From: Bacteroidota bacterium
GTDB lineage: Bacteria; Bacteroidota; Bacteroidia; Bacteroidales; Lentimicrobiaceae
Direction of reading: 5' to 3'
Length of the DNA: 64,000 nt
Assembly: GCA_009773515.1 (NCBI GenBank)
Contig: WSXX01000021.1
Coordinates: 1 to 64,000 of the forward strand
This document shows, one piece after another, positions 37,001 through 44,442 of the stretch. The position numbers and the translations under genes were made by a program. Each line of letters opens with the position of its first letter. The first letter of the stretch is position 1. The notes under the pieces were generated by a model. It saw only the letters and a program-made list of their open reading frames with translations, made no database searches and was not told the DNA's origin.

Positions 37001-37712
37001 TGCCGAAATCTTTAACCTGGCCTGCATTACCGGCAAACACGGCAAAACAGGCGCCGGACTGATGCTTCTGAAAGAAAAGAACAACACCCACGGCTTACAC
37101 GATATGGGCGTTATGACAAATCTCGGCCCTGGTGCCTGCGACTGGCAGGATCCCATTCTCCGTCAGACATTTGAGCACATCTGGAACTGTGGTGAATTAC
37201 CTGCCTGGCAAGGATGCACACTTCACAATATGCGCGACGGAAATTATAAAAAACTGTTTGTTTTTGGTGAAGATCCGGTGGGTTGCGCAATTCATCCCGA
37301 AGAGGTGAAATTATGGTTTGAAAATTCAGGATTCACCATGGTTCAGGATTATTTTATGACCGAAACCGCGAAGATGGCCGATCTGCTTATGCCAGCTTCA
37401 CTTCCCTGGGAAACAGGAGGAACTTTCACAAATTCGCAAAAGGTGATTCAAAAGATTGATAAAATCAAAGCTTCGCCGCTGAAATACGATGCCTGGCAGC
37501 AAACCGATATGATTCTTTCAGGCATGGGATTGGGTTCTCTTGAAAATGTGGATGAGGTAATGTTTGAAATAGCTTCGCTCCTACCCAAATACTGCACCAG
37601 CAGCAAACTTCAGTTCAGAATTACCGTTGAAGACAACTTTAATCCGATGTTCAAACATGGATGCGACATTGTGAACAAGCGTTTTGACGAAGAGTTTGAA
37701 TCTGCTTTTTAA
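34017..37712 (+). CDS. Fused NuoG-like / GltD-NfnB-like / molybdopterin-type oxidoreductase
   Basis: This 1231-residue protein has several modules in order. An N-terminal [2Fe-2S] domain (about 1-75, SCYVCVVEV) leads to a NuoG-type His/Cys cluster (HYADCIGPCKQTC). Next comes a GltD/NfnB-like flavoprotein with FAD site GAGPGGLSAAF (near 203) and NAD(P) site VVVGGGNTAMDCCR. Two ferredoxin motifs follow (CILCARCVRIC near 634 and CESCGLCLSTCP). A molybdopterin-oxidoreductase-like domain starts at ICNYCSVGC (near 712). Where formate dehydrogenases have LCH or LUH, this protein has LGR (near 833), so that domain is probably not catalytic. With the NuoE and NuoF partners the complex resembles the Sporomusa-type bifurcating transhydrogenase (StnABC, from memory), linking NADH, NADPH and ferredoxin. 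Formate dehydrogenase activity is unlikely. Confidence 0.8.
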   Translation: MKNKLNIILNDQIAKGFEGETILEVARRHGLEIPTLCDDPRLEPFTSCYVCVVEVEGMRGLQPSCSTKIAEGMKIYTHSEKALKSRKTALELMLSNHYADCIGPCKQTCPAGVDVQGYISLIEKGLYNDAVAVIKETNPLPAICGRVCVRPCEVACRRNLLDEGAAVGIDYLKRFASDYDLDSPTKFRPHIKPDTGKKVAVIGAGPGGLSAAFFLRKEGHAVDIFEASPAAGGWLRYGIPEYRLPNDLLQREVDNITEMGVNIHYKQRLGETISYKELKKEYNATVLAIGSQKGTSIGCEGDDAEGVFAGTDFLKALELNKTDKPDFSGKTVVVVGGGNTAMDCCRTSRRLGAEKVIVIYRRTEKEMPANPIEIHESKLEGVEYMFLTLPLKVKKDENGHIKGMICMRMELGEPDASGRRRPVPVPDSEFQIDVDIALAAIGQKTDVHFLNDINSNETDGQLVVNKWGDLDADKNTLQTGIPSMFAAGDGVTGPATLIQAIAQAKVAALSCHQFLTNQPIKPAIKEFISKKDNFREQKPADLEGKFANQLREEMPVMDPDKRMNFEEVELGYENEEVAKAEAARCLECGCTAYFDCDLKKYSTEYGAEQMHFEGEHREYDVDFRHPYIEIDNNKCILCARCVRICREVVGANALGLVNRGYDTFVAPSMGNSLSDTNCESCGLCLSTCPTGALTENKLFKPGPVITESFQTICNYCSVGCNLEIHHRNGFVMEVKGAEGLINSDGNICRYGKFGYQYLNDKSRITSPMLKKNGKHEPISWEEAFAILDKEIKTSKPEEISFFAGARLTNEEQFLVQKLARAGAKTNNIGSFHYLGRGSNYSKLSKANLPFPELTESSRVILLGAEVSRDNAVAGFMIWNNQKMKGIPVELITTLSESSSDHKADKIIRIKSYYHFVKAVNHYLLSHKLENGLFIRDLIDNFGEYKDQVLSESFDELVKTSGVDREETIIQFAIDYNNEKAAVIAFSEKELSGRTCAEIFNLACITGKHGKTGAGLMLLKEKNNTHGLHDMGVMTNLGPGACDWQDPILRQTFEHIWNCGELPAWQGCTLHNMRDGNYKKLFVFGEDPVGCAIHPEEVKLWFENSGFTMVQDYFMTETAKMADLLMPASLPWETGGTFTNSQKVIQKIDKIKASPLKYDAWQQTDMILSGMGLGSLENVDEVMFEIASLLPKYCTSSKLQFRITVEDNFNPMFKHGCDIVNKRFDEEFESAF

Positions 37713-37722
37713 AAAACAATAA

Positions 37723-37757
37723 CCTTCCGGCGGCTTAAAATCCCGGAAGGATTCTTT
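37723..37757. terminator. Bidirectional terminator hairpin
   Basis: CCTTCCGG (37723-37730) pairs with CCGGAAGG (37743-37750) between the convergent oxidoreductase and T9SS-protein genes. The downstream T content is modest. Confidence 0.6.
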
Positions 37758-37774
37758 CAAAGCTTTTAGCAGCT

Positions 37775-38377
37775 TTAGGGCCTGATAAATTTTCCGGTCA
37801 GCACTGCCCCGTTTTCATACTGCAGCCTGAAAATATAAACTCCGCTATTGAAAATATTTTCTGTAAGCAGGAAACGTCTGTTGCTAAAACTGAACTCCTT
37901 CAGCAGGCTTCCTGATGTTGAAAAAACCTGAGCCAAACCGTTTCGTGCCGGGGGATCTGCAATCAGAAGCTCGACCTCATTACCAGTTGAAAGAAGAGAA
38001 TATCCGCCATCGCCGGCAACAAGATATTCTACCTGGAGGTTGGTAGTAAAACCAGTATTCCCAAGCTCAAGGCGATAAATATTCACAGCATTGGTCTGTG
38101 GGGTGCTGTCAGTAAATGTGTAAGTAAATGCCACTTCCGGACTCCCGCAAATGCCTGGAATTTCGCCTATCTCTGTAAAAATCATTCCATCCTGTGAACG
38201 TTCAATCCGGGTACCTTCACACAGACTTCCGCTTCTAAAAGTCCAACGCAGAAAAATATTATCACCTTGCTGAAATCCTGAGAAATCCTGAAGCAGGGGA
38301 TGCGGTTGCGCCAATGCGAGGAATGGAAGTATCATTAAGAAAATGGAAGAAAAAAGTATCTTATTTAAAGTTTTCAT
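37775..38377 (-). CDS. Small secreted protein, probably T9SS-sorted
   Basis: This 200-residue product has a signal peptide (about 1-23, ending ALAQ). A beta-rich domain follows (about 30-120) that resembles fibronectin-like sequence (DNIFLRWTFRSGSLCEGTRIE, FTYTFTDSTPQTNAVNIYRLEL). The C-terminus (LLTENIFNSGVYIFRLQYENG, ending GKFIRP) looks like a T9SS type A sorting tail. No catalytic motif was recognised. It stands alone between terminator-like hairpins. Confidence 0.65.
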   Translation of the reverse strand: MKTLNKILFSSIFLMILPFLALAQPHPLLQDFSGFQQGDNIFLRWTFRSGSLCEGTRIERSQDGMIFTEIGEIPGICGSPEVAFTYTFTDSTPQTNAVNIYRLELGNTGFTTNLQVEYLVAGDGGYSLLSTGNEVELLIADPPARNGLAQVFSTSGSLLKEFSFSNRRFLLTENIFNSGVYIFRLQYENGAVLTGKFIRP

Positions 38378-38461
38378 GTGGAAGCAGCAATTGGGTTGAG
38401 CTTACAATATTAACACCAAATGACAGGACATGTTTAATAGAATATTTTGATTAAACAAGAA

Positions 38462-38494
38462 GACCTAACAAGTTGAAAGAAAACTTGTTAGGTC
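38462..38494. repeat. Perfect 13-bp inverted repeat
   Basis: GACCTAACAAGTT (38462-38474) and AACTTGTTAGGTC (38482-38494) flank a 7-base loop. Neither side has a strong T-run. Similar CCTAACA...TGTTAGG palindromes recur between genes in Bacteroidota and are likely terminators or repeats. It may serve the PBP gene downstream of 38621. Confidence 0.6.
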
Positions 38495-38620
38495 ACATCC
38501 ATCCCGATTACTTCCGGAATTTCACTAAAATGGACAACCCCGGAATAAAAACAGAAGATTACCAAACGTCTGATTTCCCCTGCCAGTCAGTTCGAATACT
38601 TGTGAAAACAATTGATCAGA

Positions 38621-40876
38621 TTACTTTTTCTTTTTGAAAAGTCGTTTGAAAAAAGAATCCTCTCCAGATTTTTGCTCTCTTTTGTCCTTAACTTGTCTTT
38701 GAGGTTTTTGATCGGGCTGCACTTCAAACAAACGCTCAAAAAATCCTTTGATACCTTTCTGCCGGTAAGGATCACATTGTAAAAAAGCATAAACCTCATC
38801 AGAAAACCCAAACGGAGTGAGATACCGCCTGTTTAGTCCGGCATCTTTTTCTATGCCGCTAAAAACCTGTGCCACAATCGGCAATGCCAAAGACGATCCA
38901 GCACCTTTTGAACTAAAAAAATGAACATCGGGCGTGCGGGCTCCAACCCATGTTCCAACCACCAGATCAGGTGTGTAGGCAATAAACCATGCATCAGAAT
39001 AGTTTTGAGCAGTTCCGGTTTTACCGGCAATTTCGGAACGAATTCCATATTGACCGCGCATTTTTGATCCGGTACCCTGATTGATAACCTGTTGCAAAAT
39101 AGCTGTAACCTGCTGACTTGTCTCCTTGCTGAAAACCTCAACTGATTCAGCAGATTTATTGACATACAAAAGATTGCCCTGTGCATCTGTAATTTTTTTA
39201 ATCATAACCAGATCGTTAACATTTCCCTGATTTGCAAAAGCACCATAAGCCCTGACTATCTCAAAAAGAGATAAATCAAGTGTTCCGATTGCTATGGAAG
39301 GGGCATCGTCAACTATATTCGGGAAGTCCAGTTTATTGCAGGTATTAATGATGTTTTCACTGCCCGTTCTGAAGAATAAATCAATCGTTGGAAGGTTCAT
39401 TGAATGGGCAAGTGCAAACCACAAAGCAACAGAACTATCAGGAGTTGAGGTGTGATCAGCATTTTTAGGTTCCCAGCCTTCGTATTGGGGATAACTTTTT
39501 ACCTCGTTTTCCAGATACTCACAAGGTTCAACTCCGGATTCCAAAGCAGTTGCATATACAAAAGGCTTAAAAGCCGAAGCAATCTGCCGATGCGATTTAA
39601 CCATATCAAATGGAAGAGTTCTGAAATTATTGCCACCAATCCATGAAATCACTGCACCGTTTTTCGGATTGGTGACCAGCACAGCGGCATTCAGCATACT
39701 GTAATAATGCCAGAGACTATCAAGCCTGCTTATGTTTTTTGATTGAAAACCATCCCACTCAAAAACCTCCATATCTCTTTTCTGCTTATCCTGCTCAAAA
39801 GTGGCCGATTGACTCCGCTGTTTGTCATACCATTGTTTCTTAAATTTTCGGCTGTCGAGTTCCTTATCGAGTAATTTCTGCATTTGCTTCATATGGGTTT
39901 TCACTGCAGAATCAGCCATTCCCTGAATCTTCATATCAAGGGTAGTATAAACCCTGAGCCCGTCTTTGTTCAGGCTATATTCTTTTCCGGTGTTTATTCT
40001 CAATTCTTCAAGAAGTTCCAATGCTTTCATTTTCACCTGATAAACGAAATAACCTGCAGGTGAGCTTAAGCTGATGTTTGCATAGTCGAGTGTCAATGGG
40101 AGTTTTCTTAGACTATCAGCCACTTCAGGCAGTAAAAACTGTTGATCTTCCATCAGCCTCAAGACCAGATTGCGCCGCGAAATTGCATTTTCGGGATTTC
40201 TTTTTGGGTTAAAATGGGTACTGGCTTTCAGTGAACCAATCAGCACCGCCGATTCTTCAGTTTGTAATTCACTTGCTGATTTATTGAAAAAACGCCGGGC
40301 CGCAGTTTCTACGCCATAAACATCTTCGCCAAATGGCACTGAATTGAGATAAAGTAAGATTATTTCCTCTTTGGTATAAACTTTTTCCAAACGAACAGCG
40401 ATGATAATTTCCCTGACTTTATTAACAGGTGTTGTTAAAAATCCGAAATGACTCCGGCCATAAAGATTTTTGATCAGCTGCTGAGTAATAGTGCTGCCTC
40501 CGCCTTTGTTGTTTCCAAACAAAATACTTTTAAAGAAAACGCGGAAATAACTTTTCAGATCATAACCACGGTGCGTAAAAAATCGCTTATCCTCGGTTGC
40601 AATCAAAGCATATTTTAGATGCTCAGGAATTTCGTCAAGACTAATATTGGTTCGATTCTCAGCGAAAAATTTTCCAATTATGATATTATCAGCAGAATAA
40701 ACCAATGAAGCTTCTTCATTTCTGATTTCTGCCAGTTCAGCTTTATCAGGCAACGCACCGAAAATCCCAGCATAAACTGACAAGAAAAACAGTAATGCCA
40801 TCAGCAAAACTGCAGAAATCAGCATGGCAAAATATTTAAGCAATCTTTTAAAAAGACGAAGATGATAAACCTGCAT
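38621..40876 (-). CDS. Penicillin-binding protein 1A, bifunctional
   Basis: This 751-residue protein polymerises and cross-links peptidoglycan. It has an N-terminal membrane anchor (about 15-37). The glycosyltransferase family 51 domain shows ATEDKRFFTHRGYD, GGSTITQQLIKNLYG and RKVEEI-like sequence. The transpeptidase domain has an SxxK site in QIASAFKPFVYA, an SMN motif in ALAHSMNLPT and KTGTAQNYSDAWF. A basic, low-complexity C-terminal tail (about 715-751, RLFKKKK) follows. Its length and domain order are normal for class A PBPs. It is transcribed alone. Confidence 0.93.
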   Translation of the reverse strand: MQVYHLRLFKRLLKYFAMLISAVLLMALLFFLSVYAGIFGALPDKAELAEIRNEEASLVYSADNIIIGKFFAENRTNISLDEIPEHLKYALIATEDKRFFTHRGYDLKSYFRVFFKSILFGNNKGGGSTITQQLIKNLYGRSHFGFLTTPVNKVREIIIAVRLEKVYTKEEIILLYLNSVPFGEDVYGVETAARRFFNKSASELQTEESAVLIGSLKASTHFNPKRNPENAISRRNLVLRLMEDQQFLLPEVADSLRKLPLTLDYANISLSSPAGYFVYQVKMKALELLEELRINTGKEYSLNKDGLRVYTTLDMKIQGMADSAVKTHMKQMQKLLDKELDSRKFKKQWYDKQRSQSATFEQDKQKRDMEVFEWDGFQSKNISRLDSLWHYYSMLNAAVLVTNPKNGAVISWIGGNNFRTLPFDMVKSHRQIASAFKPFVYATALESGVEPCEYLENEVKSYPQYEGWEPKNADHTSTPDSSVALWFALAHSMNLPTIDLFFRTGSENIINTCNKLDFPNIVDDAPSIAIGTLDLSLFEIVRAYGAFANQGNVNDLVMIKKITDAQGNLLYVNKSAESVEVFSKETSQQVTAILQQVINQGTGSKMRGQYGIRSEIAGKTGTAQNYSDAWFIAYTPDLVVGTWVGARTPDVHFFSSKGAGSSLALPIVAQVFSGIEKDAGLNRRYLTPFGFSDEVYAFLQCDPYRQKGIKGFFERLFEVQPDQKPQRQVKDKREQKSGEDSFFKRLFKKKK

Positions 40877-41122
40877 TTATTGTGGAATTTGAAGTTGAAC
40901 AGCGTTCTTCAAAGTTAGTTTATAAACGCGGCTGGTTGCACAAAATTATTGCCGGATATGTAAAGCACTAATAAACATAAGTTTACAGCGCAATCTATCT
41001 TTTATAGAAAAGCAAAATCTGTTCATGGAGGTTTTACCTGAACCAAAGTCCCCTTTTTAAATGAATGGAAACAGTCCTGATCTATCAATTACACCTGATT
41101 CTGTGCAACTTATGCTATTTAA

Positions 41123-42145
41123 TTAATGCCTGAAAACATTCCTCAATATCTCAACTGCCTGCATCAGCATTTCATCTGTAAAATCAAGATGTGTAACAAA
41201 GCGGATGGATTGTTTGTCAAATGCGATGGCTCTGAAACCAGACTCAGCAATATGACTCACCACTTCAGCAGCGGTAAGCGGAGCTGCTACCCTGAAAATG
41301 ACAATGTTTGTATCAACCGGCAGAACCGTTTCCACCCAACTCAGTTCAGACAACATATCACCCAGGAATTTTGCCCTTCGGTGATCTTCTTTTAACCTCT
41401 CCACATGAAAATCAAGTGCATAAATGCCAGCGGCCGCCAGATAACCAGCCTGACGCATTCCTCCGCCAAAAACTTTTCGCACGCGGCGGGCTTTGCGGAT
41501 AAACTCTTTGTCACCCAGCAACAATGAGCCAACCGGCGCACCAAGTCCTTTGGATAAACACACCGAAATGCTGTCGAACAATGCGCCACAATCTTCGGTA
41601 GATTGTCCGGTGACAGCCAGCGCATTAAAAATCCGGGCTCCATCAAGGTGATACTTCAGTCCGTTTTTGCGGCACACCTCCCCTATTTCTGCAAGCACGT
41701 TATTGTTGTAAACCGCTCCTCCACCTTTGTTCATGGTATTTTCTACTTCAACCATGGCTGTTCGCGGGCGGTGCAGATCATCGGGGTTGATATGATCCAT
41801 TACATCCTGAGCTGTGATCATTCCCCTATCACCATCAAGCAGACAAACCGACAAACCGGAATTGCTCATCAATCCCCCACCTTCATAATAATAAAGGTGT
41901 GAAAGCTTGTGCAGAATGACTTCTTCGCCTGGCTGAGCATGAACTCTGGCAGCTATCTGATTGGTCATGGTGCCTGACGGACAGAATAGCCCGGCCTGTT
42001 TGCCGAACATAGCCGCAGTTTTATCTTCGAGGGCAGTAACTGTGGGATCTTCACCAAAAACATCATCGCCTACCTTCGCCGAAAACATGGCTTCAAGCAT
42101 TTCAGAAGTGGGACGGGTAACGGTATCGCTGCGTAAGTCTATCAT
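41123..42145 (-). CDS. ltaE: Low-specificity L-threonine aldolase
   Basis: This 340-residue PLP enzyme cleaves L-threonine or L-allo-threonine to glycine and acetaldehyde. It begins MIDLRSDTVTRPTSEMLEAM, the typical family start, so the ATG at 42145 is chosen over an in-frame codon 22 residues upstream. The pyridoxal-binding Lys is in VCLSKGLGAPVGSLL. HLDGARIFNALAV holds the Asp that binds the cofactor ring. A -7 promoter box lies 20 bases before the start. It is a monocistronic gene between the PBP gene and the carboxylase operon. Confidence 0.92.
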   Translation of the reverse strand: MIDLRSDTVTRPTSEMLEAMFSAKVGDDVFGEDPTVTALEDKTAAMFGKQAGLFCPSGTMTNQIAARVHAQPGEEVILHKLSHLYYYEGGGLMSNSGLSVCLLDGDRGMITAQDVMDHINPDDLHRPRTAMVEVENTMNKGGGAVYNNNVLAEIGEVCRKNGLKYHLDGARIFNALAVTGQSTEDCGALFDSISVCLSKGLGAPVGSLLLGDKEFIRKARRVRKVFGGGMRQAGYLAAAGIYALDFHVERLKEDHRRAKFLGDMLSELSWVETVLPVDTNIVIFRVAAPLTAAEVVSHIAESGFRAIAFDKQSIRFVTHLDFTDEMLMQAVEILRNVFRH

Positions 42146-42164
42146 TGAGTAGTGATTTTGGCTG

Positions 42165-42172
42165 CAAAGGTA
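42165..42172 (-). promoter_or_regulatory. Putative -7 promoter box of the threonine aldolase gene
   Basis: On the minus strand TACCTTTG matches TAnnTTTG, 19 bases before the ATG at 42145. It supports the shorter start. Confidence 0.55.
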
Positions 42173-42232
42173 ATGTTTGAAACGGAGAATTATCCTTTTC
42201 CCGGTTTGCAAATTCCTGAAATACTTACATCA

Positions 42233-42273
42233 CAAAAAAAGCACAGAGGCAGAATAAATCCCGCCTCTGTGCT
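42233..42273 (-). terminator. Terminator of the carboxylase operon
   Basis: AGCACAGAGGC (42240-42250) pairs with GCCTCTGTGCT (42263-42273) over 11 bp. On the minus strand a run of seven T's follows. It lies 47 bases past the stop of the biotin protein gene. Confidence 0.85.
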
Positions 42274-42320
42274 TGAATAATGCTGGTTATGCGCAAGAAT
42301 AATCAGGTTTCAGCCAGTCA

Positions 42321-44225
42321 TCATGCTTTAGGTTGCACCACGAACAGCACATCGTTTTTGGCTACAGAATCGCCCGTTTTGAATTTAATCTCACTGATTA
42401 CACCATCAACCTGTGCTTTGAAATTATTCATCATTTTCATGGCTTCAATCACCACAACAGTTTCACCTGCTTTAACTTCGTCGCCGTTATTTTTGCGATA
42501 TTCAACCAACATTCCCGGTATCGGCGCAAGCATTGCTCCAGCCGAAACTTCTTTGGTTTTTGCGGTTTCAGCTTTTTTTCTGTTCGAACGCATGCCGTTC
42601 GATTTGCCATTTGGAATGGAAACATTAAATTTTTCACCATCCACAAAAACTTCCATTTCAAACTGTCCACTGCAATCTTTTTTAGCGGTGAGCTCTCCTG
42701 ATAATGCTTTCGCTACCAGTTCGTCTTCACGTCTGACATCTTCAAGTGTTTTTGGAATTGCATCGGCAGGTACTTCTTCGAGACCATATTTCCACTTAAG
42801 GAAACGTTTTCCGGTTACAGGATAAAGGGCCACAATCAGTTCATCGTCAATGTCCTTTGCCAGACCTTTTGTATCTTTAGCAACCTGTTCCATTTCAGGC
42901 TCAAGTACACTTCCGGGACGACATTCAATATGCTGCTCACCGCGTGGATAATCTTTCAGCGCTTTTTTTCTAAGCTCCTCATTGATCGGCATAGTGGTTT
43001 TACCGTACAATCCGAAGCAAAGGTCTCTTACCTGTTCGGTGATTTTGGAATATTCGCCTTCATAAGAATCGAAGAGCACGTTGTTGACTGTCTGCACACC
43101 TACAATCTGACTGGTTGGCGTAACCAAAGGAATCTGACCCAGGTCTTTACGGACTTTAGGCAACATTCTGAAAACTTCATCAAGCCTGTCGAGGGCATTC
43201 ATCTGCTTCAGTTGATTTACCAGATTTGAAAGCATTCCGCCCGGTGTTTGATGCATAATCACATCAGTATCAATAATGGAGTATTTCGGGTTGTTGGCCA
43301 GATGTTTATACTTTGGAATCACTTCCTCCATCATTTCGCTGATTTTACTCAGTTTTTTGATGTCGAAACCGGTATCGCGGCTGGTTCCCAGCAGGGAAAT
43401 TACCAGCGGTTCAATGGCTGCATGCGAAGTACGGTAAGCATATGGCGACATGCAGGTGTCCACGATATCAACACCGGCTTCAATGGCTTTGAAAATGGCC
43501 AGATCGCCCATGCCTGATGTAAAGTGGGTGTGAAGATTGATGGGAATATTTGTGATCTTCTTGAGTTCAACCACAAGATTGTAGATGTCGTAAGGAGCTA
43601 CCAGACCGGCCATATCCTTGATACAGATGGAATCCACGCCAAAATCCACAAGCTCCCTGGCTTTGTTTAGATAATAATCGATGTTATAAATCTCACCGCC
43701 CATGCGGGGCTCAGTTAAGGTGTAGCAAATGGTACCCTGAAAATGACGGTTGTTTCTTTTCACCACTTTTGCAGCGGTTTCAAAGTTACGGTAGTCGTTC
43801 AGCGCATCGAAGCAGCGAAAAATATCCATTCCGTTGTCGCAGGCTCTTTGCACAAAACTTTCAACCACATCATCGGCATAGTTTCTGTAGCCCACCACAT
43901 TCTGTCCGCGGAGAAGCATAAAGAAAGGCGTTTTTGGCATATGCTTTTTCAGGGTCCTGAGGCGCTCCCAGGGATCTTCGTTCAGGTAACGGTGCATGGT
44001 ATCAAAAGTAGCGCCGCCCCATGTTTCAATGGCATGGAAACCAACCTCGTCCATCATCTGTGCCATGGGAATCATATCCTCCGTGCGGCCGCGTGTTGCA
44101 AAAAGAGACTGATGACCATCGCGGAAGCTGAGGTCCTGTATTTTAACAGGGTTTGCTGCTGCAGGCCTGTTGACATCGTAATTCATTGGGGTCATTTCAA
44201 GAACCCCGTGTTTATCGTATTTCAT
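42321..44225 (-). CDS. PycB/OadA-like carboxyltransferase with biotin carrier domain
   Basis: This 634-residue protein has a TIM-barrel carboxyltransferase domain (about 25-330) with SFRDGHQSLFATR and the metal-site motif NLHTHFTSGMG. A conserved domain and a flexible linker (about 520-560) follow. The biotinyl domain carries EAMKMMNN, with the biotinylated Lys about 38 residues from the end. It acts on oxaloacetate/pyruvate. The ATG at 44225 follows AAAGGA by 6 bases; an upstream TTG is less likely. It is the third gene of an operon with mmdA and a small gene. No membrane decarboxylase subunit (OadB type) is beside it, so a soluble transcarboxylase with MmdA is plausible. Oxaloacetate decarboxylase alpha or pyruvate carboxylase B are alternatives. 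Confidence 0.85.
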   Translation of the reverse strand: MKYDKHGVLEMTPMNYDVNRPAAANPVKIQDLSFRDGHQSLFATRGRTEDMIPMAQMMDEVGFHAIETWGGATFDTMHRYLNEDPWERLRTLKKHMPKTPFFMLLRGQNVVGYRNYADDVVESFVQRACDNGMDIFRCFDALNDYRNFETAAKVVKRNNRHFQGTICYTLTEPRMGGEIYNIDYYLNKARELVDFGVDSICIKDMAGLVAPYDIYNLVVELKKITNIPINLHTHFTSGMGDLAIFKAIEAGVDIVDTCMSPYAYRTSHAAIEPLVISLLGTSRDTGFDIKKLSKISEMMEEVIPKYKHLANNPKYSIIDTDVIMHQTPGGMLSNLVNQLKQMNALDRLDEVFRMLPKVRKDLGQIPLVTPTSQIVGVQTVNNVLFDSYEGEYSKITEQVRDLCFGLYGKTTMPINEELRKKALKDYPRGEQHIECRPGSVLEPEMEQVAKDTKGLAKDIDDELIVALYPVTGKRFLKWKYGLEEVPADAIPKTLEDVRREDELVAKALSGELTAKKDCSGQFEMEVFVDGEKFNVSIPNGKSNGMRSNRKKAETAKTKEVSAGAMLAPIPGMLVEYRKNNGDEVKAGETVVVIEAMKMMNNFKAQVDGVISEIKFKTGDSVAKNDVLFVVQPKA

Positions 44226-44252
44226 TTTTGATCCTTTCAAAATTGTGGTTAA

Positions 44253-44435
44253 TTACTTTGAATCCCGGAAGTCGCCTCCCTTTCGTTGAATGAGCTCACG
44301 TCCATTCATTGCTATTTTGTTGCCCAGCTGCCGCCATTCGGTGTCAGTGATTTGTGGAGTTTCATCCACATTATTCAGCAAACAATAGCTTACCGCGATT
44401 GCAGCGGCCTTCATTTTTTTTTGTTTTGAGGTCAT
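44253..44435 (-). CDS. Small protein of the carboxylase operon
   Basis: The 60-residue product starts MTSKQKKMKAAAIAVSYCLL, a short basic stretch followed by a hydrophobic or amphipathic helix. A polar C-terminus ends with NGRELIQRKGGDFRDSK. It lies 7 bases after mmdA and 27 before the biotin protein gene. Small genes in this place are often called OadG-like or gamma subunits, but no clear membrane helix of the OadG kind is seen. Its job is unknown; a structural or assembly role in the complex is an inference. The ATG at 44435 is chosen because a longer frame would overlap mmdA. Confidence 0.6.
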   Translation of the reverse strand: MTSKQKKMKAAAIAVSYCLLNNVDETPQITDTEWRQLGNKIAMNGRELIQRKGGDFRDSK

Positions 44436-44442
44436 AGTGCTG

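Noticed and set aside
34017-37712. Formate dehydrogenase
   Set aside because: The residue that should be Cys or Sec is Gly, and no in-frame TGA is present at that place.
42280-42825. Plus-strand reading frame of 181 codons
   Set aside because: It is opposite the PycB-like gene and has skewed Ser/Phe/Thr composition typical of an antisense frame.
43743-44231. Plus-strand reading frame of 162 codons
   Set aside because: It is antisense to the N-terminal half of the PycB-like gene, with no motif.
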